Below are positions 8,894-18,568 of a DNA stretch of 47,037 bases, in pieces. Location: contig AUXH01000072.1 of the NCBI GenBank assembly GCA_000482145.1, positions 1-47,037 on the forward strand, written 5' to 3'. Below the pieces are notes generated by a model. That model was given only the letters and a program-made list of their open reading frames with translations. It made no database searches and had not been told where the DNA came from. A program made the position numbers and the translations under genes. Position 1 is the first letter of the stretch. Each line of letters starts with the position of its first letter. The stretch comes from Strigomonas culicis. Its lineage: Eukaryota; Euglenozoa; Kinetoplastea; Trypanosomatida; Trypanosomatidae.

Positions 8894-9931
8894 TTAAATG
8901 CCGCGCTGGCCTGGCCCGCTGGCGCATGCTATGTACACCTTACCACCCGTCCGCTCCGCCTCCTCCTCCAGAATTTTGGTCTGTCGATGCTTCAGGACGA
9001 TGAGGGCGACCAGTGTGATAATCTCCTCATCCACCATGAAGAACATGGCCCACAGAGAGAACCAGATGACCCAGTAGCGCAGCAGCATCTCCCGCACGCG
9101 CTCCCAGTACTCTAACGGCTTCGCCGGCTTCTCCACGCGGAGATTGTACGCCAAATCGTCCGCCCGCACGCCCTTGTCCAGCCCGGCGCTCTCCAGGAAG
9201 GTGGTGAAGCTCTCCTTCTGCGGCGTGACGACCACGGTCTTCCACAGCGGGTCCTTGTCCGTCACCTCCGACTTGGCAAAGTTGCCGTGCTCCTTCACGA
9301 TGGGGAGGTTGAGCACGCGGTCCACCTCCGCCTCCGTGCCGAGCTCGGACAGCGCGAGGCCCAGCGTGAACCAACGGCGGCCGCCGGTGGGGTGAAAGCG
9401 GTAGTGGCCGCTGAGGTGTCGCTCCAGCTGCAGCAGCTGGCTCAGCAGCTCCTCAGACTCCTTCGTCGTGGTGACCTCCTCCAGCAGCGACTCGTGCACC
9501 TTCTTCGTGATGAGCGTGTCGCGGCGCACGTCGAAATTGAAGTGGTTCACGACGAAGCGGATGCTCTCGCCGTGCAGCTCGTTTGTGTTGATCGAGCGCG
9601 CGTAGAAGCCCGCGGCCATGATGGCCTCATGGAGCTGCAGGCGGTGCGAGGGGTCGACGCAGCTCGGTTTGTACATCACGCCGCGCAGCTCGTCCACGAG
9701 GTGCTCGAAGTCCTTCTGCGCCTTGTTCCGCTTCGGCATGCTGTCCACGTTCGTCAGGACCTCGAAGGGGGCCGCCAAGTCGATCCCGCGAAAGATCGCC
9801 TGGCGCTCCTGGATCGCCGCCTTGGCGGCGGACAGCTCCGGCTCCGTTAGGAAGGCCGGCGCCGTTACCACCGCATTGGGCACTAGCGTGGAGAAGAACT
9901 CGACCCGGCGCAGTACTGTACGACGCAGCAT
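8894..9931 (-). CDS. putative mitochondrial inner-membrane protein, 345 aa
   Basis: Starts at the ATG 9929-9931 with MLRRTVLRRVEFFSTL, a typical mitochondrial presequence. The body is soluble and mixed alpha-helical. Near the C-terminus (about 286-314) lies one bent or split hydrophobic segment (YWVIWFSLWAMFFMVDEEII and following), then a short basic and acidic tail. Length and layout, a large soluble domain plus a late membrane anchor, fit lineage-specific respiratory-chain subunits of kinetoplastids such as the divergent cytochrome oxidase subunit IV. I could not confirm this by sequence, so no symbol is given. The SL acceptor (9976-9977) is well formed. Confidence 0.6.
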   Translation of the reverse strand: MLRRTVLRRVEFFSTLVPNAVVTAPAFLTEPELSAAKAAIQERQAIFRGIDLAAPFEVLTNVDSMPKRNKAQKDFEHLVDELRGVMYKPSCVDPSHRLQLHEAIMAAGFYARSINTNELHGESIRFVVNHFNFDVRRDTLITKKVHESLLEEVTTTKESEELLSQLLQLERHLSGHYRFHPTGGRRWFTLGLALSELGTEAEVDRVLNLPIVKEHGNFAKSEVTDKDPLWKTVVVTPQKESFTTFLESAGLDKGVRADDLAYNLRVEKPAKPLEYWERVREMLLRYWVIWFSLWAMFFMVDEEIITLVALIVLKHRQTKILEEEAERTGGKVYIACASGPGQRGI

Positions 9932-10327
9932 TTATGGTACTTCTTTTTGTGATCCTTTTTCTTAAAGTAGTTCTACTTGTGCCGTTATTGAATGAGTGTT
10001 TGAAAGGAACAGAGGGGAGAGAGAAGAAGTCAGAAGAGATCGTAGCCATGTGTACGAGAGCCACTAGTGATATGTATCCGAATCACAGACAGAGATCGAA
10101 TGTTGGTGCGGCACTGAAAACGTTGTTTTGTTGTTGCTATTCAACAGCGGAATAATAAAAGGAATTATTCATTATCTATTCATTTATGGATTGCATAGTT
10201 TACAGTGGGAATGCGGAAGGAAGAGAAAAAAAAAAGAAGTACTTTTTGAAAGAGTACCACCATAAGAGAAGCACTACTGCATGGCCTTCTCCTTCTCACT
10301 CTCTCCCGTCTTTGTCATTGTCCTCTT
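9932..10327. other. spacer between the PIH1 and 345-aa genes
   Basis: Holds the acceptor described at 9976-10039 and the PIH1 3' UTR, with further purine-rich (plus) patches near 10205-10275. No gene seen. Confidence 0.5.
9976..10039 (-). promoter_or_regulatory. putative SL acceptor of the 345-aa gene
   Basis: A 38-nt minus-strand tract that is almost all pyrimidine (10039-10002), followed by the first AG at 9977-9976, 44 nt before the ATG at 9931. Confidence 0.65.
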
Positions 10328-12040
10328 CTAGCTTAATGTCTCACTATCCAACGCAAACAAGTAGCGATTGTGAAACGCGACGCCAAAAATCTCCTCTGAC
10401 TGCTTCGCATAGTTATACTCCATTCGCTCCGTCTTTGTCTCCTCCGCCTTCTGTGCCGCCGCGGCGTCCGCCCCCTCCTTAAAGCTCACCTTCTTCTTCG
10501 TGTCCGCCGCCGCCGCCGCCGCCGCGCTCGGCTTGGCCAGCGGCTCCAGGTGGAGCTTGCCGCGCACGTAGTCGCTGACGGCACTGAGCGCGCTCGGCGG
10601 CAGCTTCTCCAGCAGCGTGTCTACGGCGTCGCCCTTCTGGATGCGCTGCTCGATGCGATGCAGAAAGGCGACCATCTGCTCCTTCTCCATGTGATCAATG
10701 TCGTCCTTGAGACTGGCGGGGAGTTCGCCGCCCTGCACGGCGGCGAGGTCGGCCACCAAGTTCTTGCGCTCCGTCAGCACGGCCTCCTCCTGCTGCTGTA
10801 GTCGCGCCTGGCGCTCGCGGGCCTCCTCCATCTCCTTTTGTCGCCTGGCCGCCTGCTGCTGCGCCTCTTCCTCCTCCTCCACCATCGCGTCCTTGGCGTG
10901 TCTCGGGCCCTCCAGGTCCTTCTCGATGTGCACGCGGATCTTCAGCTTGAGCACATTTTTGCTCTTCACAAACTTCGCCTCCTCCACCTCATCCGTGGCG
11001 ACCGGGTAGTCGAAGGACTCCGTCAGAAACGGCTCCGCGGGGCTGTCCACGTAGGCGAGCGATACCTGCTTGCGGCTCACGCTCACCTCGACCTCCTTGA
11101 TCGAGCTCACGCCGGGGATGTACAGCTCTATGTAGTAGTACTGAGGCACCGCCTCCTTGAAGTAGGGGTGCTTCATGCACTCGGACGGCTTCTCGTCGTA
11201 CGTGCGCCAGTCGAAGGTACCGAGCTTCGCGCGCGCCAGAACGCGTGCCGCCTCGGGGGCGGGGGCCGCCGGCTCCACCTCCTGGATCAGCTCCGGGCCC
11301 GTCGGCGCGGTCGTCGGCTTCGTGGCCGCCTGCGCGGCCTCGGGCAGCTTAATTTCATCCGCCATGGCGTTCTTGCCGCCGGGGCCGCCCTTCTGGCCGG
11401 GCCCGAGCCGGATCCGCTGAATATCGAGCTTGCCCTTCACCTTGAAGTTGAGGTTCTTGTACTCCTCGTCGTTGAGGTTCGGTTCGTACTTCTGCTTGAT
11501 CCACTGCATGGCGATGGCGACCAGCAGCCGCTTGAACTCGTTGTCGTGCTCGCACTTGGTAATCGTCTTGGGGCTGACAATCACGTCGTAGACTTTGCAC
11601 TCCTTCTGTTGCTTGTCCTTCTCCGGCTTCGCCTGTCCACAGCTCAGCGGGATGCGATACTGGATCTCGTCGCTGTTGGCTTGGCCGGGCATCGGCATCG
11701 GCTCCGCGATCTTCTCGTGCTTGCAGATGTTCAAGAATATTTTATACTTGGACTGAGTAAAGCACTTGACGCAGAACCCGGGCTCGGGCATGACGAAACA
11801 CCACTCGCCGTTTTCATCCGTGTTAACCTGCTCCAGGTTCTTCTTCTGATCCTTCAGCGCCTCGGCCTGCAGTTTGCTCTGCAGGCGCTCGAGCCACTCG
11901 GCGCGGTTGGGGTCGCCCTCTTTGGGTATCGCCCCCTCGCTGCCGTCTTCCGCCTTCATCGCCCGCTGGAATACTTCTAAGAACTGCGGGTTTTTGAGCA
12001 GCTCGTTCGCCATGAGCGATGGGTCGCTTTTGGAGGCCAT
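10328..12040 (-). CDS. PIH1-domain protein, Kintoun (DNAAF2)-like dynein arm assembly factor
   Basis: A 570-residue protein from the ATG at 12038-12040. The frame is open to 12229 upstream, but the usable ATG just after the likely splice site is this one. Seen: a PIH1 N-terminal domain (about 75-195: MPEPGFCVKCFTQSKYKIFL, then YRIPLSCG and YDVIVSP), a linker, a CS/p23-like beta domain (about 295-375: YYIELYIPGVSSIKEVEVSV to VLKLKIRV), and a long charged, glutamine-rich coiled-coil tail ending in KKKVSFKEGAD. PIH1 plus CS is the layout of Hsp90 co-chaperones that pre-assemble axonemal dyneins in the cytoplasm (Kintoun/DNAAF2, PIH1D3, Twister). Length and long tail favour Kintoun, but assignment among PIH paralogues needs a tree. 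Confidence 0.85.
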   Translation of the reverse strand: MASKSDPSLMANELLKNPQFLEVFQRAMKAEDGSEGAIPKEGDPNRAEWLERLQSKLQAEALKDQKKNLEQVNTDENGEWCFVMPEPGFCVKCFTQSKYKIFLNICKHEKIAEPMPMPGQANSDEIQYRIPLSCGQAKPEKDKQQKECKVYDVIVSPKTITKCEHDNEFKRLLVAIAMQWIKQKYEPNLNDEEYKNLNFKVKGKLDIQRIRLGPGQKGGPGGKNAMADEIKLPEAAQAATKPTTAPTGPELIQEVEPAAPAPEAARVLARAKLGTFDWRTYDEKPSECMKHPYFKEAVPQYYYIELYIPGVSSIKEVEVSVSRKQVSLAYVDSPAEPFLTESFDYPVATDEVEEAKFVKSKNVLKLKIRVHIEKDLEGPRHAKDAMVEEEEEAQQQAARRQKEMEEARERQARLQQQEEAVLTERKNLVADLAAVQGGELPASLKDDIDHMEKEQMVAFLHRIEQRIQKGDAVDTLLEKLPPSALSAVSDYVRGKLHLEPLAKPSAAAAAAADTKKKVSFKEGADAAAAQKAEETKTERMEYNYAKQSEEIFGVAFHNRYLFALDSETLS

Positions 12041-13094
12041 GACAAAGAAACAGCGATCGCTGGGAAAGGAGACGGTCCCAGATCTTCTAAAAACAAAGCG
12101 TAGTAAAACAAGACTAGTAGTACAACCGTTTTCAGTACGATTTTCATGCCAATTGGATGAAAGGAGACAGAGAAAAGAAAAAAAGGAAGGAGATAGAAGA
12201 GGCATGTAGGGGAAATACAATCGATGCAATCCTATAAAACAGAATAATAATATGCCAAATCACACAAGTGAAATAAGAAACAGTAGACTTTGATAAATCG
12301 TGTGCTGAAATTGTGTTTTTTTTTTGTAAATTTGGTGCAACCAAAAAAGAATGAATAAAGTTAAAAGAGAAGATGAATTCATGCTCTTTTTAAAAGGGAA
12401 ATGCTACCCACAATGTTAGTTGGATATCTTTTGAGATTTATATCGGATATGTTCTCTTTTTAAGTTTACTGTAACAGTGTCATTGCTGTTGTTATATTCA
12501 TATAAGTGTATATACTGCACTAAAAACAAGAACAAAAAAGAATCAGAAAAATTGAAAAGAAAAAAAAAGTATCCATTTCTCCACTTCTTTCTATAAGGAT
12601 TAAAAAAAAAAGCATTGGCAATTGCCAAGAATATAATAAAAAAAAAGAGAAAAAAGTAAGTATATAGTGTCGATGCATCGTGAGGGGAAATAATATGTAC
12701 AACGTCCGAAGGATATATAGTAGGTATACAGTGCAGAGGAAAAGAAGCATTTGTTTAAACTAGTCAAGTAAAAAAAGGAAAAAAAAGCAAAGGACGAAGG
12801 AAAACAGAGAAAGACGTGCCGAACTGTAATTACATTTATAAATACATATAAGTACAGTCGCTATTTATTTGTAAATAATTATTCGAAAACAAAATCGTAT
12901 TAAACCACTCCGTTCAATGTAATAATATGTATATGTAAGCAATTATACGTATGAATACATATACTATATATAGAAAACGAGGGAGTTACATATTATCTAA
13001 TTAAGAGAAAATGAAAGAGAGCATGAATAAAAGTGAAAAAGGAAGTGCAAAATAGTCTTTTTTTTTTGGGGGGGGTATAGTTGAGTTCTCTAAA
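12041..13094. other. 1.05-kb AT-rich spacer
   Basis: Holds the PIH1 leader and the 3' UTR of the 477-aa gene. Very rich in A/T runs (12300-12330, 12540-12660, 12770-12800). The short frames seen here have no coding character. No RNA gene recognised. Confidence 0.5.
12087..12202 (-). promoter_or_regulatory. putative SL acceptor region of the PIH1 gene
   Basis: A strong minus-strand pyrimidine tract at about 12165-12202 and a weaker one next to the AG at 12088-12087 (TTTGTTTTTAG), 46 nt before the ATG at 12040. An AG near 12114 is an alternative. Confidence 0.5.
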
Positions 13095-14528
13095 TCAGTT
13101 TTCGAAGGAGCTACGTATGTCAACTTCCTCTCCGTTATACTCACTCTCCCCCAGTACGTACGAAGACTCCCTTGTCACTCGTATCGGGTGCACGCGGCAG
13201 CATTGCAGTATAAACGGACGCTCCTCCTCGTCAATCGGGGGCGGCTTCCACTCACCCAGTTCGTCCTCATCTGTCTTGTCCTGTTCCTTCTTTTGCAAGT
13301 ACAGGGTACGCTTCTCCAACTCGTCCCTTCCGAGCATGTAAAGCAGCGTTGTGTCGTCCACGTTTGGGGTGTCGGCCAGCTGGGCCATGTTCGGCGGGGG
13401 GAAGCGGTAGTGCGACAGCTCATCGTACAGGGGGTTGTACGCGTCCTTCATCCGATGCATGGTGCGCGTGGCGCGCGCGATGGAGGTCGCGACCGTCGGC
13501 TCCGATGACAGCACCGAGTGGCTCTCTGGGGTGCCGGTGGGGTTGATGTTGGGCAGCCTGCACACGGACGAGGCCACGGTGAAGGCGCGCGGGCTGCCCA
13601 TCTTGCTGGACATGCTGAACTGTCCGCTCGGCACGCAGGAGCTGTTGTTGATGGACGTGCTCTCGCTGTTGCCGAGCTTCTTGAGCCCACCGGCGGCGCC
13701 GGCCGCGGCGGCCGCCTTGCGGTCAAAGAAGGAGACCTTCTTCTCGCTCGCGCCGGCGTTCATGATGTCGGCGCCGCGGCTCGTGGCGTACGACGTGAAG
13801 CTGGCCTGCCGGCTCGTCTGCGGCCCGACCGCAGCGGGGTGCGCCAGGGCCGCGTTCGTGTCGTGGTTCGACGTGCTCATGAGCGGCGGCCGGCACTCGA
13901 TCGCCGCGGCCCCGGGGCTGTTCGCGATCAGCGTGGGGCCGTGGTAGTTCGCGCCGGACTCACCGGTGCCCATGGAGAGGTTTGGCGACGTGAAGTGCTT
14001 GTCCGGCGTCGTGCCGGCGAGCGGCGAGCGGCACGCGGGCACCTTCCCGCCGCCGTCCTCGATCGGGCCGCTCGCGGCGTGCACGGCGCAGCAGGCGTTG
14101 GGCCGGCGCGTCCCCTCCGTGTAGCGCGAGAAGTAGTACGTGGCCGCGTCCTCCTTCCCGTCGCCTATGGTGCCGGGAAGCACCTCGCTCCCGCACTGGA
14201 AAGAGCTCCGCAGTGAGTCGGGGCGGGCGCCGCCGACCGCGGCGCCGTCCGGCGGGTCCACCGGCGAGTTGACCGCGAGGCTCATGGAGGACCCGCTGTT
14301 CACGTTGTCGCTCGTGCAGATGAACATGCGCCGCTCGTCGCGCCGCCACATCTCCACCTCGCGGAAGTCCTTGTGGCGCCGCTGCGGCGGCGGCGAGGCC
14401 GAGTCGGAGGCAGGCGTGAGCACATTCCGGTTCCGCTTCTCAGCCCCCTCCGGGCGCACCACATCTTTGGCGAGCGAAGGCTGTGCCTTCGCGGCGAACA
14501 TATCATGGTGACTCGTACCGGCGCCCAT
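13095..14528 (-). CDS. unrecognised 477-aa protein with N-myristoylation signal
   Basis: I do not recognise a family. The ATG at 14526-14528 gives MGAGTSHHDMF: Gly2 with small/Ser residues at positions 5-6 fits an N-myristoyltransferase substrate, so membrane attachment (often flagellar or cortical in kinetoplastids) is a fair inference. Residues 20-330 are low-complexity, rich in Ser/Pro/Ala/Gly. The last 130 residues are better ordered and probably the conserved part: a helix with Arg and His (ARATRTMHRMKDAYNPLYDE), an acidic lysine-rich helix, then a compact stretch with QCCRVHPIRVTRESSYVL. No transmembrane segment. The SL acceptor is likely at 14559-14560. Confidence 0.75.
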   Translation of the reverse strand: MGAGTSHHDMFAAKAQPSLAKDVVRPEGAEKRNRNVLTPASDSASPPPQRRHKDFREVEMWRRDERRMFICTSDNVNSGSSMSLAVNSPVDPPDGAAVGGARPDSLRSSFQCGSEVLPGTIGDGKEDAATYYFSRYTEGTRRPNACCAVHAASGPIEDGGGKVPACRSPLAGTTPDKHFTSPNLSMGTGESGANYHGPTLIANSPGAAAIECRPPLMSTSNHDTNAALAHPAAVGPQTSRQASFTSYATSRGADIMNAGASEKKVSFFDRKAAAAAGAAGGLKKLGNSESTSINNSSCVPSGQFSMSSKMGSPRAFTVASSVCRLPNINPTGTPESHSVLSSEPTVATSIARATRTMHRMKDAYNPLYDELSHYRFPPPNMAQLADTPNVDDTTLLYMLGRDELEKRTLYLQKKEQDKTDEDELGEWKPPPIDEEERPFILQCCRVHPIRVTRESSYVLGESEYNGEEVDIRSSFEN

Positions 14529-15347
14529 GATGCTATAGAGCTAAATGGATAGACGCACCTGAGCGTGATGGTGTAATGAATTAGTTAAAGAAGCCAGAAA
14601 AAACAAAAAATACAAGGTAGTGGAAATACAAACAAAACGAGAAAAAAAAAAGCTAACAAGAGCACACACACACACACAACAAAAAAAAACGTTTATGTAT
14701 AAAGATTGTAAGCGTATGTTTTGATCCTAAATGGATTATGAAGAGAAATTCTTACACAATCCACTGAGCTTGTTTATATAAAGATACGATTATAACTATA
14801 TAATACCGCAAAAAAAAAAAGATCCGATTTATTTTTAACACTTAAGCTAAAGAAATATTTACCGGACACCCTAAAAAATATATGTAAAATTAACAAAAAA
14901 AAATGTTTGCCAAAAAGTGCAGAAAAAAAAAAGAAAAAATAACGGCTTTAAAAAGAGCGTACAACTTTAAAGGAATTGTATTTACTATATTCTTTTTCTT
15001 TTCAGGTATTTCTTGTTCTCGTTAATGAGGTTTATCTCTAAAAAAAAGGGGGTAAACAAGAAAACGACGGAAGAGAAGTAAACAGAGAGCATTGATGAAT
15101 GAATTCGTACATGAAACACCACAAAAACAATCTGGAAATGGAGCGAGACATGCATTACAGAACGTACTAGAGGAATACTATTAATCTGCACAACTACTCA
15201 AACTCTTTTTTTATTATTATGTATATATAGATGCACTTCTGTCATGGTGCGTATATTAATTGTTCAAACAGCCGATGCTGTTCGTGTGAAGAGTTGCGGA
15301 ATGTGCGGGACAAGACGTATCCGCATCGCGGCGTTAGGATGAAAACA
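14529..15347. other. AT-rich spacer
   Basis: Holds the acceptor at 14559-14611, a short (CA)n run at 14665-14678, and many A runs at 14640-14940. The part at 15231-15347, next to the HAD gene stop, is more complex and GC-richer but carries no minus-strand ORF; it is probably 3' UTR. Confidence 0.5.
14559..14611 (-). promoter_or_regulatory. putative SL acceptor of the 477-aa gene
   Basis: Minus-strand T-rich tract (14611-14588); the first AG after it is 14560-14559 (CACGCTCAG), 30 nt before the ATG at 14528. Confidence 0.5.
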
Positions 15348-17345
15348 CTACGACCAATTATAGACGTCATGCAAGTGAACGATGAGAGGCTCCCCAAAGA
15401 ACCGGCGCTGATTCTCGAGCATCACCTCCCGCGGCAGCGCCAGCAGCTCGCGCACAAAGTGGTCGAGCGTCGGCGCGACGTAGGCGGGGGCCGCCAGCTC
15501 GCTCGCACCGTCGAGACCAGCGTGCCTCTCAAAGAAGAGCTGTTCCTCGTCGTCTTTGATGATCTTGCGGCGCCGCAGCGGGGGCGAGGCGGACCCGGAC
15601 AGCACCTGCACGCTGCACCAGCGCCCGCCGCGCGCGTTGGCGCCCATGACGGCGGTCTCCGTGCCCTCGCCGATCATGAAGATCGTTTGGAGCTGGTCCC
15701 CCACGCGCTGGGCCGCGCCCGCGTGCGGCTGGAGGAAGCGGGGGTTGTACGTCGTCTCGATCAGCTTCGTGAGTTGGGCCTCGGCGTAGGCGAAGAGGAT
15801 CTGGCGCGGCTTCCCGTACACGACGCAGCTGAGGCGGTCGCCCGTCACGGCCTCGTAGAGCGTGCTGAGCATGTCGCGGAAGGCGCCGGGGCCCAGCCGC
15901 GGCAGTGCGCAGTCCGTCGTGATGAAGAAGTCGTCGTTATTGTAGTAGTACGGGATCTGCTGCTCGCGGCACACGTAGGGCTGCGCGCTGGCGTCGTAGC
16001 GCACGCGGCCCTGCGGCGCGAGCAGCACGTCCAGCAGCAGCTGCGCATCGTTGAGGGCGTCGTCGGGCTCGCAGAACTGCAGAATGGCGCTGATCTCGGC
16101 GTGCTGCCGCGCGCCGCGCGCGCTGGGGAGGGGGCGGCACCGCCCCCAGTTTTTCAGCGGCACCCAATCCGCGTTGAGGCACTGCATGTCATCGAGGTCA
16201 AACACGTGCCGGAAGCCCAGGTCATGCCGCGCGATCTGCTTCCACTGGTTCGACGGCTGGTTGTTGTTGCCCACCACAAGGACACTTTTGTCCGCGTACA
16301 GCGGCGCGAGCAGCGCCATGGGGGAGTAGGAGAAGATAACTTGCTGCGGTCTGATTTCCGTTTTCAAGAGCAGCGACAGCTGCCGCGCCTTGCGCTCCTG
16401 CGCCCCTACAAACGGCGGCGCCGACGGGGCAGCATCTCCGTCCAGCGCAGCGAAGTCCATGATCGGCGCCAGGGCATCCAGGGGCACGCTGTTGTGATTA
16501 AAGAGCAGCAGAAAGGGTATCTGCAGCTCGTTCAGCACCTGCAGGGCCTCTGCGCTCCCAGGGACCAGCTGGCCGCCGCGGAAGATGACACCCTCCACGT
16601 CGATGACAAGCCCTGCGGAGCCGTACAGCGGCCACTTGGGTCGCAGCGTAGGCGCCGCACCCGCCGGGCCCCTTTGGATGGTGGGCGGCATGTACGTCGT
16701 CCAGCGGTACGGTATTTTGCGGTTCATATCATCCTGCAGCAGTTGCCTGTGCTCTTCCGACAGTGTGAAGGGTATCTGCGGCGGAGGAGCGGCAGCGGCG
16801 TCCTCGCCGGCCTGCCTGCGCCGTATGTCGGCGTCCTGCCGCCCCAGCTGTTCGTCCAGCTGCACCTGCTGCTGATACTCGCGCAGCTGGTTCACGTAGA
16901 CGCCCCAGGCGGCCATTTTCTCCTCGCCCATCACCGCCAGCGGCCGGGCGCCGAGCGGCAGAAAGTTGCGCTCACGCTCTCGCGCCGCCTCCGTCCGCGC
17001 GAGCGCCTCCTGAACGCGCGCCAGCTCGCCCGCCGTCAGGTCCTCGTTGTACGCGAGCCGCTCCTCCTCCACCCGCTCCCGGCGGCCCTGTTCCTTCTTC
17101 TTCTGGAGAAAGGCGTTGCGGGTGTCGGAGATACCCGCGAAGAAGTCATCCGCCGTCTTGCCCTCCCGCTCCCACGGCGGCACAAAGCGCTTCCTCGGCC
17201 GCTTCGCGCCCGGGCCTCCGGCGACCCGCAGCGCGCCCTCCGTGGCGCCGTCACCTTGCGCATCGCCCGGGTCGTGGAGCAGCCGCGCGCCCGCCGCCAC
17301 CGGAGCCGCGCAGCCACGCGTCGTCCGCGCCACACGGCGAAACAT
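15348..17345 (-). CDS. HAD-superfamily HDHD5/CECR5-like mitochondrial protein with degenerate active site
   Basis: A 665-residue protein from the ATG at 17343-17345 (MFRRVARTTRGCAAPVAAGA, a strong mitochondrial presequence). Residues 30-230 are a charged helical extension absent from human HDHD5. From about 245 the HAD fold begins: DVEGVIFRGG (D249, E251), then FNHNS, IFSYSPMALL, a cap region, YGKPRQILFAYAE and MIGEGTETAVMGAN (G559-E560-G561). The order matches HDHD5/CECR5, a class-II HAD of mitochondria. The second Asp of the DxD motif is Glu, and the metal-binding GDxxxxD loop reads GEGTETA, so phosphatase activity is probably lost. I infer a structural role, perhaps in a large mitochondrial complex. 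The putative SL acceptor is 17408-17409. Confidence 0.8.
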   Translation of the reverse strand: MFRRVARTTRGCAAPVAAGARLLHDPGDAQGDGATEGALRVAGGPGAKRPRKRFVPPWEREGKTADDFFAGISDTRNAFLQKKKEQGRRERVEEERLAYNEDLTAGELARVQEALARTEAARERERNFLPLGARPLAVMGEEKMAAWGVYVNQLREYQQQVQLDEQLGRQDADIRRRQAGEDAAAAPPPQIPFTLSEEHRQLLQDDMNRKIPYRWTTYMPPTIQRGPAGAAPTLRPKWPLYGSAGLVIDVEGVIFRGGQLVPGSAEALQVLNELQIPFLLLFNHNSVPLDALAPIMDFAALDGDAAPSAPPFVGAQERKARQLSLLLKTEIRPQQVIFSYSPMALLAPLYADKSVLVVGNNNQPSNQWKQIARHDLGFRHVFDLDDMQCLNADWVPLKNWGRCRPLPSARGARQHAEISAILQFCEPDDALNDAQLLLDVLLAPQGRVRYDASAQPYVCREQQIPYYYNNDDFFITTDCALPRLGPGAFRDMLSTLYEAVTGDRLSCVVYGKPRQILFAYAEAQLTKLIETTYNPRFLQPHAGAAQRVGDQLQTIFMIGEGTETAVMGANARGGRWCSVQVLSGSASPPLRRRKIIKDDEEQLFFERHAGLDGASELAAPAYVAPTLDHFVRELLALPREVMLENQRRFFGEPLIVHLHDVYNWS

Positions 17346-17636
17346 TTCTAATGTACGAGAATACAAGTACGCGTGCCGAGGGGCTTCGGCATACAAGAGG
17401 AAGAAGCCTAACGAGTGTTGAAAAGCACGCACAAAAAAGAGAAGTACTATGACGCCAGTCTTTAGAGAGAAGGGGGGAAGGACCAAATAGTGATGCGCAA
17501 AGGGGGGAGGGGGCAAAGGTATACACCGCGAGTCCACTCACTTCTGTTATAGTTTTTTGTTGTTGCTTGTATGGATTATAATTGATTACTTGTACAACGG
17601 AGAGATACTACTTCAGTATACTCTCCCCCACCGTTC
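17346..17636. other. spacer with putative SL acceptor for the HAD gene
   Basis: On the minus strand a TTCTCTTTTTTG tract (about 17429-17444) precedes an AG at 17409-17408. A further AG three bases before the ATG is also possible. The rest is the 3' UTR of the 143-aa gene, with a second pyrimidine patch at 17465-17520. Confidence 0.45.
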
Positions 17637-18068
17637 CTATTTTGTTGCTATTTTATTCTTGCGACACATGTGGACCTGCTCGCTAGACGCAATGGCGACC
17701 TCGTTGTTTGGATTATAGTAATTGATGACATCAATGGAAGGCAGCTTTGCCTTTGTGATGACAATGCTCTTGATCTCTTCGAAGAACGAGTTCATGTAAA
17801 TGATGGCAATCGTCAAGATAACGTAGAGAGCGAGTAGCGCCATATTCGCTGTGTTGAGGAACACAATTTGCTGTAAGTCCCCCATGAACGTAAGCGCCAC
17901 CAAAAAGTTGACGGGAGCGATCGTACGGACGTCGTCTATGACGTATTGCACAAGAGTACCACACACCGCAAAGTAGTAAAATAATCCCACGCCTACAAGG
18001 AGAATAGAACCTACCAGCAGCTCTACAAAGATGATTGTCGAAGCGTTGACATATTTAGAAAGCTTCAT
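17637..18068 (-). CDS. unrecognised 143-aa multi-pass membrane protein
   Basis: The ATG at 18066-18068 begins MKLSKYVNASTIIFVELLVG. Three hydrophobic segments are seen (about 11-34, 50-65, 75-93), then a polar tail with VINYYNPNNEVAIASSEQ and a basic end. No family recognised. The base composition is visibly less GC-rich than every neighbour: codons often end in A or T (ATA, TTA and AAT occur freely). A clean SL acceptor at 18149-18150 supports it as a real gene. Possible explanations are a fast-evolving or recently acquired small gene, or membrane-protein composition bias. Confidence 0.7.
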   Translation of the reverse strand: MKLSKYVNASTIIFVELLVGSILLVGVGLFYYFAVCGTLVQYVIDDVRTIAPVNFLVALTFMGDLQQIVFLNTANMALLALYVILTIAIIYMNSFFEEIKSIVITKAKLPSIDVINYYNPNNEVAIASSEQVHMCRKNKIATK

Positions 18069-18568
18069 GGTACTGCGTCGAGCGATTCTGAAGGTCCGAG
18101 TCGTAATCTACGCTGTACGTACAGGAGACGATCGTTCAAAAACTACACCTGTCAGCACGGCGCGAAAGGAGAAATAATAATAAATAATCAAAAAAAAAAA
18201 AACAGAACGAGAAGAAGAAGAAGGGAAGAACGCAATGCACAACAAAGGGTACAAAGTTGTGACACAACCCGTATTCAATGGTACAGTCGCTTCAGAGGCA
18301 GTAGTGGCATTGAACGTTTTCGACTCGTGGTTTATGTTTTTCTTTTGAATGTGATCAGGTCCGAAAAGACACATTAAGATAACATTTAGTTACAAAAAAA
18401 AAATGTCAACTGTATAATATACGCTTGTGTGTATTTATTTACTACTATTATTATGACCGTCAGAGAAAACGAGTACACACACATGGATATTACTCAACGC
18501 CGTGTAAGCAAAGGCGCATCCCGAACATCTCAAAGGGATTGGTGCATCCGGTAAGTCGAGTTTTTTTT
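18069..18568. other. spacer between the 232-aa and 143-aa genes
   Basis: Holds the acceptor at 18149-18230 and the 3' UTR of the 232-aa gene. Next to the stop codon at 18571 there is a T10 run on the plus strand (18561-18570), read as A10 in the mRNA. No other feature. Confidence 0.5.
18149..18230 (-). promoter_or_regulatory. putative SL acceptor of the 143-aa gene
   Basis: Minus-strand tract of CTTC repeats and T13 (18230-18190), first AG at 18150-18149 (GCTGACAG), 80 nt before the ATG. Confidence 0.6.

Noticed and set aside
15231..17351. 706-codon plus-strand open frame opposite the HAD gene
   Set aside because: Antisense to a clearly conserved gene and arginine-rich, as expected for a reverse frame of GC-rich coding DNA.
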